Shown: in pieces, positions 26,059-35,701 of the stretch
Layout: each line of letters begins with the position of its first letter
Numbering within the stretch: position 1 is the stretch's first letter
Origin: a virus
DNA length: 57,748 nt
Reading direction: 5' to 3' (one strand)
Virus record (IMG/VR): IMGVR_UViG_3300042332_001032
Location: 1-57,748 of that record
Translations under genes and position numbers: made by a program
The notes under the pieces: generated by a model
What the model saw: only the letters and a program-made list of their open reading frames with translations
What the model was told of the DNA's origin: nothing
The model's database searches: none

Positions 26059-27948
26059 TTACTGCTGAGCAGGTGGAGGTGTTCCTTGAGCTGCTCCAGC
26101 CTCGGGAGGTGCTCCAGCTCCTGGTGCGCCTTGCTCTCCTCCAGGAGCCTCAGCTTCTCCTCCACCGAATTCAGGTATTTCTCCTGCTCCAGGGGCTTCT
26201 CCACCAGAAGAGCTAGAAGGTGAAGGTTGATTAGAGCCACCACCAAATCCTTCCGTACCACCTCCGCCTTCTCCTCCCATTTGCGCAGACGCAAGCTCTC
26301 TAAAATTCGGACCAGAGCCTTCAATTTGCTGTAACTCCCACTTAAGAGCAGCATCTTTTTTCTGCCACTCTCTATTTTCTTTCATTAACTCATCCGAGAG
26401 ACCGAGGTAATATTTTTGTGCATAAGACGGTGCAATTGTGTTACTATTTACAGCATTTGTGTAATTATTAAATTTAATTTCAAATAGTTCCTGTTCCCTT
26501 AACGCCATGAACGACGTAGGAATATTCAGTTCAACTATTAAATGCCTCTCTCTTATTTTATATTGCTTATAAAGACCTTTTAATTTAAGATGAGTAATAA
26601 ACGAATCCTTTATACCTGCTGCAAATTGTCGCTGTATACGTATTATAAAACGAGCAAACCTTAGTTCTTCTCTTGTAATCTCTTTACCGTCTTTAAATGG
26701 CGTATCTGCAGCCATGAATCTACCTAACGGTACTTTAAGTGATGTGTATAATTTTTTAAGAAAATAGTCTAACTCTTTTATTTCCCCTAAATTACCCCCA
26801 GAGGGTAGAGTCTCGACGTCGTTACCGTTACCTTGGGCGTCTTTTGTGAACCAGTATGCATCTAGCATAGACTGCGGATCATAGACATTTGTCACTCTAC
26901 CACCTGAACCTTGATTAGTATCAAAATTCTTTTTTGTCCAGTACGCTTGCATTAAGCGTTTTAAATACGCTTCAGCTTTAGGAGCAGGCATGTTACCTGT
27001 ATATACTTTAAATTTTAAACGCTCTGGTGCACGAACGAGTCTATATATAACAACAGAATCTTCGATGAGTGATATCAACCTGTACGCTCTTTTTGCATTT
27101 TCAATATACGGTAAACGTATTGTTTTAAACTCATTCCAAATACCAGAGTGAATATAGGTTACTTGAGTTTGTTGTAAGAAAAATACCTCTTCTTGATCTT
27201 TTTTATTTATAGTGGTAGAAGGCTCTTGTACTAACTTTCTTAATAAGAATCCCTTTACGCTTTCATTTTGAACGTTATTATAAACAGGGTTTATAATCTC
27301 TGTAGGCACGCTAACTATACCTATAATACCATACTCAGGATGATCAGTTTCAATAACATTCTCAAAAAACAATTCTCCATCTATTAAAAATTGACGAAAA
27401 TATTCCCATCCTTTATTTTCAAGATCAAAGATGCTAATAAACTTTTTAAATTCTTTTTCTATTGTATTTTTTACTTCTTTGGGAAATTCACCACGGAGCT
27501 GGAATGTAGCAATTTCATCGTTTTCGTCTTTTACTAAACATTCATCTGCGATTTCGTCAATACAGTCTGCAAGCTCTGCATAAGCAGCCATTCTACGATA
27601 ATCTTGTAATCTTCTACTTTTGTCTTTATCAATGCTTGCGTATACAAAACTCTGATAGTCCTTGTTTATTAAAATATTACCCGGTGCACCTGCTGTAGAA
27701 TCTTGCGGAGATTGCTCGTATTGTAGAAATATAGATTCATCTTGAACATGTTGCTCTCTTCTCGATGTTACTTGACGGAACACATCGTATTTCGGGTTTT
27801 TCTGTACTATACTATCAATTATTTGGTACGCGTAAGGTAGCTTAGAAACAAAACTACCAAGTAAACTGGTCGTAGGTGCTACCTGACTGCCAGATGAACT
27901 ACCAGTACCAGGTACTGCATTTGCATTTGTATATGGTCTATAAATCAC
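26059..27948 (-). CDS. 20: Portal protein, gp20-like
   Basis: 629 residues, starting at a GTG 27948. Hallmarks of the gp20 family are AAYAELADCIDEIADECLV (near residue 130), ENVIETDHPEYGIIGI, RAPERLKFKVYTGNMP and FKDGKEITREELRFARFI. It forms the dodecameric DNA entry vertex and initiates head assembly. The C-terminal 80 residues are low-complexity Gly/Ala/Pro/Glu with QGAP-like repeats. An AATAAATA box precedes the start. Confidence 0.93.
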   Translation of the reverse strand: MIYRPYTNANAVPGTGSSSGSQVAPTTSLLGSFVSKLPYAYQIIDSIVQKNPKYDVFRQVTSRREQHVQDESIFLQYEQSPQDSTAGAPGNILINKDYQSFVYASIDKDKSRRLQDYRRMAAYAELADCIDEIADECLVKDENDEIATFQLRGEFPKEVKNTIEKEFKKFISIFDLENKGWEYFRQFLIDGELFFENVIETDHPEYGIIGIVSVPTEIINPVYNNVQNESVKGFLLRKLVQEPSTTINKKDQEEVFFLQQTQVTYIHSGIWNEFKTIRLPYIENAKRAYRLISLIEDSVVIYRLVRAPERLKFKVYTGNMPAPKAEAYLKRLMQAYWTKKNFDTNQGSGGRVTNVYDPQSMLDAYWFTKDAQGNGNDVETLPSGGNLGEIKELDYFLKKLYTSLKVPLGRFMAADTPFKDGKEITREELRFARFIIRIQRQFAAGIKDSFITHLKLKGLYKQYKIRERHLIVELNIPTSFMALREQELFEIKFNNYTNAVNSNTIAPSYAQKYYLGLSDELMKENREWQKKDAALKWELQQIEGSGPNFRELASAQMGGEGGGGTEGFGGGSNQPSPSSSSGGEAPGAGEIPEFGGGEAEAPGGEQGAPGAGAPPEAGAAQGTPPPAQQ

Positions 27949-27987
27949 TATTTTTATTTATTACCACTATCTTGATATTTCAATTTA

Positions 27988-27995
27988 TATAAATA
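27988..27995 (+). promoter_or_regulatory. Late-promoter-like TATAAATA adjacent to element E5
   Basis: Exact TATAAATA on the plus strand directly followed by AGG and the left end of E5; it would read into the tnpB element. The same TTTATATAAATAAGG string flanks E4. Confidence 0.45.
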
Positions 27996-28148
27996 AGGAC
28001 TGAGTGAAAACCCATAAGTCTTTAGCCTATGGGATGAAACTCAGCCAAAATATTTTTAAATTATTTTTCATTTTTACTCTAAAAAGTAAACCGTCTGAGA
28101 TAAGTATAATAGATGATTGGAAAAGGACAAGAACTAAAAGAGAACGAA

Positions 28149-29372
28149 ATGCACAAGGCATTTAAGTTCCGTTTGCTTCCTACAAAGGAGCAAGAAGTTC
28201 TTCTGGCCAAGCACTTTGGTTGCGTAAGGTTCATTTATAATCATTTCCTCAGTGAAAAACAAAAGCACTTTTTAGAAAATAAAACCACACCGAACTTCAA
28301 TCAATGTGCAGGAAATTTGGTAGCAAAGAAAAAAGAAGAAGGTTATGAATGGTTAAAGGAAGTTAATTCTCAAGTTCTTATATCAACTTTAATGAACTTG
28401 GAGACAGCTTATGGTAACTTTTTTAGAAAAAAATCAAAGTTCCCTAAATTCAAATCCAAAAAGAATAAAAACTCTTTTCAAATACCTCAACATGTTTCTT
28501 TGAAAGAGAAGAACGTGGTTCAAATTCCAAAGTTCAAAGAAGGTTTGAAATTCATTAAGCACAGAGAACTCAAAGGAACAATTAAATCGGCTACTATCTC
28601 CAAGAATCCTACAGGTAAATACTACATTTCATTTCTTTGTGTTGTAGAAAAACCAACTAAGCACAAAAAGACAGGGAAAAGTATTGGAATTGATTTAGGG
28701 TTAAAGGATTTTATCATTACTTCTGAAGGACAAAGATATTGTAATCCAAAGTTTTTAAAGAAGTACGAGGTTAAGTTAGCAAGAAAACAAAGAATTTTAA
28801 GCAGAAAAGAAAAAGGATCAAAAGGAAGAGACAAAGCTCGTTTGAGCGTCGCTAATGTACATGAGAAGATAACCAATTCTCGTAACGATATGCAACATAA
28901 AGTTTCCTCCAAGTTAGTAAGAGACTATGATCTGATTGCAATAGAAAACCTGAACGTGAAAGGAATGGTTAAGAACCATAAACTATCTAAGGCAATATCA
29001 GACGTAGCATGGTCAAGCTTTGTGACCAAATTAAAGTACAAAGCACAATGGAACGGAAAAGAAGTGATTGTAATAGATCGCTTTTATCCTTCCAGTAAAA
29101 CATGTAGTTGCTGTGATCATATCAAAGAAAGCCTTTCATTAGATGAAAGAACCTGGACTTGTTCTAAATGCAACACAATACATGATAGAGATGTTAATGC
29201 TTCAAAGAATATTTTGCGTAGAGCATTAGCAATTCAATCGGCAGGAACTGTCGATAACAGGAATGGAGCTAAGGTAAGACCAGAAGTTGTTTCTAAAGCA
29301 ACTAAAGGCACTGGCGATGAAGTTCTTAAAAAGAAGGGTAGAAAATATGCCCTGAAGCCGAACGATCTTTAG
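28149..29372 (+). CDS. tnpB: TnpB RNA-guided nuclease, copy 2
   Basis: 407 residues from MHKAFKFRL (frame open 12 codons upstream). RuvC residues Asp182 (GIDLGLKDF), Glu266 (IAIENLN) and Asp348 (HDRDVNASKN) and the CSCC/CSKC zinc ribbon are intact. The N-terminal half differs from copy 1 at many positions while the C-terminal half is almost identical, and the short elements share its right end. It is the most likely trans-acting partner of the solo omega RNAs (inference). Confidence 0.93.
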   Translation: MHKAFKFRLLPTKEQEVLLAKHFGCVRFIYNHFLSEKQKHFLENKTTPNFNQCAGNLVAKKKEEGYEWLKEVNSQVLISTLMNLETAYGNFFRKKSKFPKFKSKKNKNSFQIPQHVSLKEKNVVQIPKFKEGLKFIKHRELKGTIKSATISKNPTGKYYISFLCVVEKPTKHKKTGKSIGIDLGLKDFIITSEGQRYCNPKFLKKYEVKLARKQRILSRKEKGSKGRDKARLSVANVHEKITNSRNDMQHKVSSKLVRDYDLIAIENLNVKGMVKNHKLSKAISDVAWSSFVTKLKYKAQWNGKEVIVIDRFYPSSKTCSCCDHIKESLSLDERTWTCSKCNTIHDRDVNASKNILRRALAIQSAGTVDNRNGAKVRPEVVSKATKGTGDEVLKKKGRKYALKPNDL

Positions 29373-29388
29373 TCGTTCGGTAGTTCAC
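29239..29388 (+). ncRNA. Putative omega RNA of E5
   Basis: Hairpins CGGCAG / CTGTCG, AGGG-TA / TA-CCCT (29335-29353) and the terminal CCGAACGA / TCGTTCGG. The bases after the terminus, TGTTGTTTTGCTAGGT, would be the guide and contain the phage's early -35 motif TTGCTAG. Confidence 0.6.
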
Positions 29389-29419
29389 TGTTGTTTTGCT
29401 AGGTTCTTTAAACGTTTCG

Positions 29420-30151
29420 ATGTATAAGCGCTTAAATATCTTTATTGTGAATAACAGCACCATTAATCAACTAAGACCGTTAGAACCAACATATACGCTT
29501 ATTGTACCTGTAGAAGAAGAGTTGCAACCCGGTATCTTTATCACCGGTAAAACAAATCTTTTTAACGCTATAGGAGTCGCGTTATTTGACACACTTCAAT
29601 CTGGATATTTAAAAGATGTAAAATCTGAAAAATTTACAACAGCTTTTGGTGATAGTGATCAATGGAATATAGCTGCTAATTACATTGCTGAGTATAGAGA
29701 CGAAATAGTAACTAAAGACTACTTATCTACCAATTATATTTCAAACGCAAGTGGTAGAGGTTATGGAGATTTCATCTTTGATAATATAACAGCTAATAGA
29801 TTTTCTACAGAAGATGGTAATAGTGATTTATGGAATGAAACTGCAGCATTTGTTCAACAAAATTCAACTCTAAATGTAAACACATATAACGCAAGCTACA
29901 CATTTACAGATTTAGATACAAATAAAGTACATCATTTTAATACCCCGTTCAATTCTTCCCTATCAGCAACTATACCTTCTGACATCTCAAACGGCTTTAA
30001 CGTAGCAATATTAAATACAGGAACAGGTACACTACAAGTTATAGCTACTAATTTAGCATCTACTGGTACTGTTATTACGCAAAGATATAGTGGAGCATTT
30101 ATTTATAAAGACAGTGATGTAGTTTACGCAGTAGGTAATTTAGAAGCCTAA
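29420..30151 (+). CDS. Fibre-like protein upstream of the BspA-like gene
   Basis: 243 residues from MYKRLNIF (frame open from 29396). The middle has two related segments (FGDSDQWNIAANYIAEYRDEI and DGNSDLWNETAAFVQQN), and the C-terminal 80 residues (HHFNTPFNSSLSATIPSD...GNLEA) look like a beta-helical fibre tip domain. It is two bases from the next gene, so the two form an operon, transcribed against the surrounding head genes. Likely a virion adhesin cassette. Confidence 0.6.
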   Translation: MYKRLNIFIVNNSTINQLRPLEPTYTLIVPVEEELQPGIFITGKTNLFNAIGVALFDTLQSGYLKDVKSEKFTTAFGDSDQWNIAANYIAEYRDEIVTKDYLSTNYISNASGRGYGDFIFDNITANRFSTEDGNSDLWNETAAFVQQNSTLNVNTYNASYTFTDLDTNKVHHFNTPFNSSLSATIPSDISNGFNVAILNTGTGTLQVIATNLASTGTVITQRYSGAFIYKDSDVVYAVGNLEA

Positions 30152-30153
30152 TT

Positions 30154-32646
30154 ATGTCTTTTATTATAACAAAACAGTTACTACAAGGCATTTACGCATC
30201 AACATACCGTAAACCGGTTTTTGATAGAGAATCACTTACTATAGAGTATAATTTAGATCTTAATACAGATACTGATAAAAACACTATACATCTAACACTT
30301 GATAGCTTGTATACATACGATTTTGTTATTAACTGGGGAGATGATAGTATAAGCCGTATTACAACCTGGAACGATGAAAACACTACCCACGTGTATAGTA
30401 CTTATGGAGGGATAAAGACTATACAGATAAAAGGAGTTCTACCAAAATGGAGTGTAGATAAAAATAGAAATTCTGTTATTAGTGTTAAACGATGGGGTAC
30501 GAGTTTACAATACACGGATTATAGTTTTTCATGGGATGGTTGTAGTAATCTAGTATTTGACGCTACAGATTCTCCAAATACGAATTTAGTTAGTAATTTT
30601 AAAGGGGCTTGGTCGGGGTGTACGAGCTTAACAAGCTTTCCGAATTTTTATTTTGATAGTTGTACTGATCTTTCTTATGCCTGGGAAAATTGCATTAATA
30701 TAAAACAGCTACCGTATTTTTATACAGATTTTGTAATAGATTTTTCTTATACATGGGCAGGATGTACAAATCTAGAAAGTTTACCGTTTTATAACTACAG
30801 TAACGGAATTAATTTTAAAAGAACATGGTGCGAATGTAAAAAGCTTACGGAATTACCGGTAATAGATTTTAGTAATTGTGTGAACGTGGAGGGAGCGTGG
30901 GAGTCGTGTGAGTCGTTAATAACTCTATCTGCTTACAATCTCAATAACTGCACTAATGTCGAAAACGCTTGGAAAAATTGCACTTCTTTACAGACATTTT
31001 TCGAATTAAACGTACCGATGTGCTCAAGTTTCAATAGCGCTTGGGAAGACTGTATCTCTTTAATATTGATGCCAGGTATAACAGGTTCTGCTCTTACAGA
31101 GAGTTTAGAACATACATGGGACGGTTGTCAAAATATACAAGAATTTAGCTCTTTGGATTTTACACAGAACTGTACAAGTTTAAATTATACGTGGAGGGAC
31201 TGTGTATCGTTAAATTCGTTCCCTCTAATAGAAACAAGTAACTGTGTTACTTTTAATTCTACCTGGAAAAACTGTCAAACGCTTACAGAGTTTCCAGCAA
31301 TTAACACATCTCAGGCTGTTGAGCTTATAGAAGTATGGTCTGGATGTCAAAATCTCAAAACATTTCCGCAAATAGTCACAACTCAATGTAAGGATTTAAC
31401 AAACACGTGGAGTGGGTGCACCAGTCTTACTTCGTTCCCGCTTATAGACACGTTTAACGTTACAACTTTAGAATCAACGTGGTCTGGTTGCAGAGGTTTA
31501 ATACATTTTCCAGAAATTGATACAACAAACAATCAAAATTTTACTAACACTTGGCTCAATTGTAGTTCTTTAGTTTCATTTCCATCGAGTTTAATAACTC
31601 AGAATAACGAGACATTTATTAATACGTGGAACGGATGTACGAGTCTTACATCATTCCCTGTACTAGATTTTAGTGGCACTCATACTCTAGATGGCACATG
31701 GGCTAATTGTACATCATTGAGTTCGTTTCCTTTAATTAATACCTCTTTTGTAAATAATCTTAAGAATGCGTGGTATAATTGTACCTCCTTAATTAGTTTT
31801 CCAGAAAGTATATATACTCCCTTCTGTACTGATTTTACGAATACTTGGAGTCAGTGTACAAGTCTCACATCTTTCCCTCTAATAACTGTTGAGGGTACTA
31901 GGTCCCTTGTGGGTACGTGGTCACATTGTACATCGCTTAGTTCATTTCCTACTATTGATGTTAAAGATGTTTATCAGTTTATAGGTACCTGGGAAGGCTG
32001 TACAAGTTTAAAAGAATTCCTGATTACAGATTTTTCAAACGCACAGTCAATGTATAGTACATGGAAGGGCTGTATCTCGTTAAGTGCGTTCCCTAATATA
32101 AACGCTACGCAGTGTACTAATTTTTATGAAACTTGGGCTAATTGTACAGGGTTAAAGACGTTTGATTTTACAGATCACAATGGTACAATTTACACCGGTG
32201 CGTGGTCGGGGTGCACTGCTCTTACAGGTATTCCGTACTTTAACAGTCAGAATTGTACTGCCCTTGATAGAGCGTGGGAGAATTGTACGTCTCTGTTATC
32301 TATACCGGAGTTAATACTAACCAACATATCAACGCTCAATAGTGCATGGAAAAACTGCATAAACTTACGAGAGATACCGTCTATGCTTGTTGAAAACTGC
32401 GCCGATTTTACGGATTGTTTTTACGGATGTGTAAGCTTAAGTTCGTGCTCGTTTCAGAGTATAAGAGCGTCTATAAGCTTTAACGGGTGTAATTTAAATG
32501 TGCAGTCAATTATTGATATATTCAACAACCTAGACACTGTGGTATCTAGTCCTACTATTGACATCAGCAACAACCCTGGCACGAGCACCTTACAGTCAAC
32601 AGATATCTTAATTGCGACAGATAAGGGATGGAATGTTATTGCCTAG
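30154..32646 (+). CDS. BspA-like repeat protein (27 solenoid repeats)
   Basis: 830 residues. Residues 35-105 form the PKD-like cap often preceding BspA regions (INWGDDSISRITTWNDENTTHVYS). Then come 27 repeats of about 25 residues, each with a W-x-x-C core (TWSGCTSLTSFP type), related to the BspA/DUF285 leucine-rich-like solenoids of bacterial surface proteins, with Trp in an unusual conserved place. It overlaps the 3' end of the convergent gp15-like gene by 11 bases. Such proteins bind host or matrix molecules; here an adhesin role on the virion is inferred. Confidence 0.75.
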   Translation: MSFIITKQLLQGIYASTYRKPVFDRESLTIEYNLDLNTDTDKNTIHLTLDSLYTYDFVINWGDDSISRITTWNDENTTHVYSTYGGIKTIQIKGVLPKWSVDKNRNSVISVKRWGTSLQYTDYSFSWDGCSNLVFDATDSPNTNLVSNFKGAWSGCTSLTSFPNFYFDSCTDLSYAWENCINIKQLPYFYTDFVIDFSYTWAGCTNLESLPFYNYSNGINFKRTWCECKKLTELPVIDFSNCVNVEGAWESCESLITLSAYNLNNCTNVENAWKNCTSLQTFFELNVPMCSSFNSAWEDCISLILMPGITGSALTESLEHTWDGCQNIQEFSSLDFTQNCTSLNYTWRDCVSLNSFPLIETSNCVTFNSTWKNCQTLTEFPAINTSQAVELIEVWSGCQNLKTFPQIVTTQCKDLTNTWSGCTSLTSFPLIDTFNVTTLESTWSGCRGLIHFPEIDTTNNQNFTNTWLNCSSLVSFPSSLITQNNETFINTWNGCTSLTSFPVLDFSGTHTLDGTWANCTSLSSFPLINTSFVNNLKNAWYNCTSLISFPESIYTPFCTDFTNTWSQCTSLTSFPLITVEGTRSLVGTWSHCTSLSSFPTIDVKDVYQFIGTWEGCTSLKEFLITDFSNAQSMYSTWKGCISLSAFPNINATQCTNFYETWANCTGLKTFDFTDHNGTIYTGAWSGCTALTGIPYFNSQNCTALDRAWENCTSLLSIPELILTNISTLNSAWKNCINLREIPSMLVENCADFTDCFYGCVSLSSCSFQSIRASISFNGCNLNVQSIIDIFNNLDTVVSSPTIDISNNPGTSTLQSTDILIATDKGWNVIA

Positions 32647-33775
32647 AAAATACTTTAACCCCTGAAAGGAAGGGTGGGTTGTACGGTATGTGCGTGTTAT
32701 AATTGGGAGATGTAGGATCGTAGGGATTATACGTATTCCGGCGAGCGTGACTGATTAGTGTGCCGTATCCTGCCTGGTTTTCAACAATTATATCAATAAC
32801 ACCAGGGTTAGTTAAGTTGGAGACGCTAAATACGAGCTGATTATCATCAATCACGGTAAAGGAGCTCAGAGGAAGCTTTAAGGCGGTAAATGGCGAAAAA
32901 GTAGCAGAGAGTTTCGGGTTACTTGCAAAAGGTACTTGTAATACACCATCTACCGAACCTGAAAGATAAACGTTTTTTACACTAAAAAACGATGAACCAA
33001 AAAGGTTAATAATATTCGTTGAAGATGTTGGTACAGATAATGTATCTATAAATTTTGGTTGCGGGAAAGCAGACAATGTAATTCGCTTAGTATCGTCTTC
33101 ATTTAAAGATTCTAAAGAGTATTTTGATGTTAACTCATTAAGAGTTGTAAAATCTGTATTGATTGTTAGTATTTCACCCTCATCTTCTTTCGGGAATGAT
33201 TTAAATATCCAACCTTTTAAAGTGAAAGAAGTATCTGCTCGTACCCGAGCAACTGACGTTGCTTGTAATTCCATCGGGTAGTCGAAATTTATTGAACCAG
33301 ACCACTCTACTTTAGATCTAATCTCATGTTCTGGCATATCTGGAACTCTCCACGATATAACAAAATACGGATCACAATACGGTAAGAAGTTACTTATACA
33401 TTGATCCATATCGCTTTGATAACGTGTTAAGAAAGATACGTTTAGTGTTAGATCTATAGGTACAGGTTGTAGTAGCTTTTTCTTTTGTCTAGGATCTGTA
33501 GCCATATACGACGACCCAGCTATCTTATTAAACACTCTATTGCCATCTCTACTAATACCCCCTATGGAGACAGCAGCTACAGGTAATTGTAAGTTTTGAG
33601 CTCTATCACGTAAGTCATGTAATACACGCTGCTTTGGTGCGTATACGAAGCGTACCTTTATTTGATCTCTTGCGTTTTTATGTACATTATGTCTCTTTAT
33701 TATTATGTCATCCATCGCAGAGATGAACATAGTAACAAGTCTTTCAACTTCGAATTGAAAAGTATAACTTCGCAT
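32636..33775 (-). CDS. 15: Tail sheath stabiliser/completion protein, gp15-like
   Basis: 379 residues. The pattern MFISAMDDIIIKRHN, RDQIKVRFVYAPKQR, VAAVSIGGISRDGNR, VPIDLTLNVSFLTRYQSDMDQCISNFLPYCDPYFVISWR (read in parts along residues 15-145) matches the T4 gp15 family, which caps the tail tube and sheath. The C-terminal 140 residues are an extra IPT/Ig-like domain (FGSSFFSVKNVYLSG...NQAGYGTL), longer than T4 gp15 (272 residues). Confidence 0.75.
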   Translation of the reverse strand: MRSYTFQFEVERLVTMFISAMDDIIIKRHNVHKNARDQIKVRFVYAPKQRVLHDLRDRAQNLQLPVAAVSIGGISRDGNRVFNKIAGSSYMATDPRQKKKLLQPVPIDLTLNVSFLTRYQSDMDQCISNFLPYCDPYFVISWRVPDMPEHEIRSKVEWSGSINFDYPMELQATSVARVRADTSFTLKGWIFKSFPKEDEGEILTINTDFTTLNELTSKYSLESLNEDDTKRITLSAFPQPKFIDTLSVPTSSTNIINLFGSSFFSVKNVYLSGSVDGVLQVPFASNPKLSATFSPFTALKLPLSSFTVIDDNQLVFSVSNLTNPGVIDIIVENQAGYGTLISHARRNTYNPYDPTSPNYNTHIPYNPPFLSGVKVFSRQ

Positions 33776-33807
33776 TTAGATATTTAGGTACAATACCTAA
33801 ATTTCTC

Positions 33808-34662
33808 TTAGTCGTTCATGTCTCTATATGGCGAACCTGAGAAACGAAAGTTTGGAGAAAGCTCTCTCTCAACTTCGCCTCTAGATATAACTCTATCGGT
33901 GTCTGTTAGATCTTCATCATCTATCTGATCTTCATCTTCTATAAAAGGTGTTCCCTCTTCTTCTTCTTTGCTCGTACTGTCAGATGGTAAAATAGCTTGA
34001 ATATTTTTTAATTTTGTAGCGGTTGACATGCCAACTAACTTACATAAATCTGTCCATTCAATATCTTTATCATCAGGTAAAGAGTTCCATGCAGGGTACA
34101 GTGCTCCCTCTTCTTCAGGTGTCACATCTTCAACTGGAAAATCTGCGGACTTAAAAAATGTCGTAATCTCGTCATCATCGATAGTAATTTTTTCCTTCTC
34201 TGGTTTCTCAATCTCAGCTACGACTTCGTCTGTAGCTGTATCTGCAACTTCTTCAACTTCCTCTTCTGTAGGCTCGCTGATTAATGCCGTACCTTTCTTA
34301 CCGCCTGATTTTTCATCAGTGATAAATCCAGCATCTTTCATGGCGTTATATACGACACGTGCTGCGTAAACAGCTTTTGTAGGATTAAGAGATGTGTGCG
34401 CAACAATCTTATCAGCTATTACCATTTTTTGAAAATCCTTATAAGGTAAAGGCGAATAATTGTTACGTGTCTGTAGATAATCAATTACACTATCAATAAC
34501 GCTTGCAACTTGTTGTGGCGTAATTTTATAGTTTGCGGTATCTGTGAATGTTGCAGGAGCTCTTTCACCTGCACCTACCCCGATACCGGGTTCGAGATTA
34601 ATAGGCATATCTTCAGATATGCGCTGTATATATTTATTATAAATGGTATCAAACTGTGTCAT
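33808..34662 (-). CDS. Acidic late-region protein
   Basis: 284 residues. An N-terminal folded part (residues 40-120: PQQVASVIDSVIDYLQTRNNY...KAVYAARVVYNAMKDAGFI) is followed by a long Glu/Asp-rich stretch and an acidic C-terminus. No family recognised. An exact late promoter box lies 7 bases before the start codon. Probably a virion or assembly protein. Confidence 0.55.
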   Translation of the reverse strand: MTQFDTIYNKYIQRISEDMPINLEPGIGVGAGERAPATFTDTANYKITPQQVASVIDSVIDYLQTRNNYSPLPYKDFQKMVIADKIVAHTSLNPTKAVYAARVVYNAMKDAGFITDEKSGGKKGTALISEPTEEEVEEVADTATDEVVAEIEKPEKEKITIDDDEITTFFKSADFPVEDVTPEEEGALYPAWNSLPDDKDIEWTDLCKLVGMSTATKLKNIQAILPSDSTSKEEEEGTPFIEDEDQIDDEDLTDTDRVISRGEVERELSPNFRFSGSPYRDMND

Positions 34663-34669
34663 ATGTGTT

Positions 34670-34677
34670 TATTTATA
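34670..34677 (-). promoter_or_regulatory. T4-type late promoter (TATAAATA)
   Basis: Exact match on the minus strand, 7 bases upstream of the ATG at 34662. It lies inside the 3' end of the preceding gene. Confidence 0.7.
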
Positions 34678-34942
34678 CAGTTTTGCTACTTTTATCAAAC
34701 CGTATATAGTTAAAATGTAGTGTTTTCTCGTACTCAGATAGTACGTCTTTCTCTACACACTGTAAGCACGGTTTATACATATGGTGTAAACTCACAAACC
34801 CGATATGACCTCTACCGTAACATTTTTTGCAACTGCTCCGTGGTCGTTTTTTAAGCGGTATTTCACCTTCCTGTATATTTTTTAACTCTACGTCTTTTAT
34901 TTCGTAAATTTCACCGCTATATGCATTAAAGATAGGTATCAT
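34673..34942 (-). CDS. Small zinc-ribbon protein
   Basis: 89 residues. CKKCYGRGHIGF and CLQC form a CxxC(x)GxG / CxxC pair like half of a DnaJ zinc-finger repeat, around residues 38-62. It overlaps the preceding gene by 4 bases (ATGA). Role unknown; it could bind a protein partner or nucleic acid. Confidence 0.6.
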   Translation of the reverse strand: MIPIFNAYSGEIYEIKDVELKNIQEGEIPLKKRPRSSCKKCYGRGHIGFVSLHHMYKPCLQCVEKDVLSEYEKTLHFNYIRFDKSSKTV

Positions 34943-35316
34943 ATGTCTAGTATTGTAAGTTCAAGTATTTTATTATAATATTGCGAGGGCGAAACATTTT
35001 TAACAAACATTTTTTTCGCAGAATCTTCTTTTTTAGTGTCTCTTTTTGCTAGTGTTTTTATACGATAATCAAAATAACATAGCCCCTGAGAACGATGATA
35101 CTCAACCTTAAAGGGTATAGGTATTTCAAAATTTTCAGTTACGCCTTTATTGTTTTGTAAGGTTATATGTAAGCAATAATGTGCACGTTTAAATAGTATT
35201 AGCCTACCTTGCTTTATTGTTTTAGTACCAAGGGTAAACACTATTAACCTCTGTAAATTTTCTGCTAAAGGTTGTTCGCCTGGTATCATATCAAGTAATG
35301 TTGAATCTGGTTGCAT
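34939..35316 (-). CDS. Unknown protein in the late middle operon
   Basis: 125 residues, not recognised. Mixed alpha/beta with a basic middle (KVEYHRSQGLCYFDYRIKTLAKRDTKK) and a C-terminal SPSQYYNKILEL segment resembling the tail of small phage DNA-associated proteins. It lies in a run of overlapping genes from 40926 to 33808. Confidence 0.55.
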   Translation of the reverse strand: MQPDSTLLDMIPGEQPLAENLQRLIVFTLGTKTIKQGRLILFKRAHYCLHITLQNNKGVTENFEIPIPFKVEYHRSQGLCYFDYRIKTLAKRDTKKEDSAKKMFVKNVSPSQYYNKILELTILDI

Positions 35317-35317
35317 T

Positions 35318-35701
35318 TTAGTTATTCATTAATCTTGCTTTTTCTGTACCCGACATAGGTAGTATTTTTTCTTGGAAATACTTCCAAAAATTATCTGCTG
35401 GTGTTGATTTAATTACAGCGACAACATCGACTGATTCACAAGATATCATTCTATAGTTTTGTAGTAGAATGTCCCATGTTACAATAAGGTTTTTGTGAGA
35501 AGGTGTATAATTCAGCGCGCCTGTAGGCGGTACGTAATTTAAAACTCTTTGACCAGAGTTAGACATAAGTAGTAGTTTATCGTTAGTACATAGCATTCTT
35601 CGTTGTGTACTATAGCCTTCTTTCATTATTCTCCTTGTAAATCTGAGCTCAACTACATGATTTAAAAGTAATACTGAAAGTGCCTGTCTACTTGCGCGCA
35701 C
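35318..35701 (-). CDS. SH3-like phage protein (tentative)
   Basis: 127 residues. The centre (VELRFTRRI...RRMLCTNDKLLL, LNYVPPTGALNYTPSHKNLIVTWDI, YRMISCESVDVV) resembles phage SH3-barrel fold proteins involved in DNA metabolism, from pattern memory only. Its start codon lies 14 bases inside the upstream co-chaperonin-like gene. Confidence 0.5.
   Translation of the reverse strand: MRASRQALSVLLLNHVVELRFTRRIMKEGYSTQRRMLCTNDKLLLMSNSGQRVLNYVPPTGALNYTPSHKNLIVTWDILLQNYRMISCESVDVVAVIKSTPADNFWKYFQEKILPMSGTEKARLMNN

Larger units (their letters stand above)
27999..29388 (+). mobile_element. IS200/IS605-type element E5 with tnpB only (copy 2)
   Basis: Left hairpin CCCATA / TATGGG with CTTTAG loop, flank ATAAGG; right hairpin CCGAACGA / TCGTTCGG then TAGTTCAC. 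The right end is identical to that of the short elements, so E5 is their closest full relative. No tnpA. It sits between the portal gene and the plus-strand BspA-like cassette. Confidence 0.9.
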
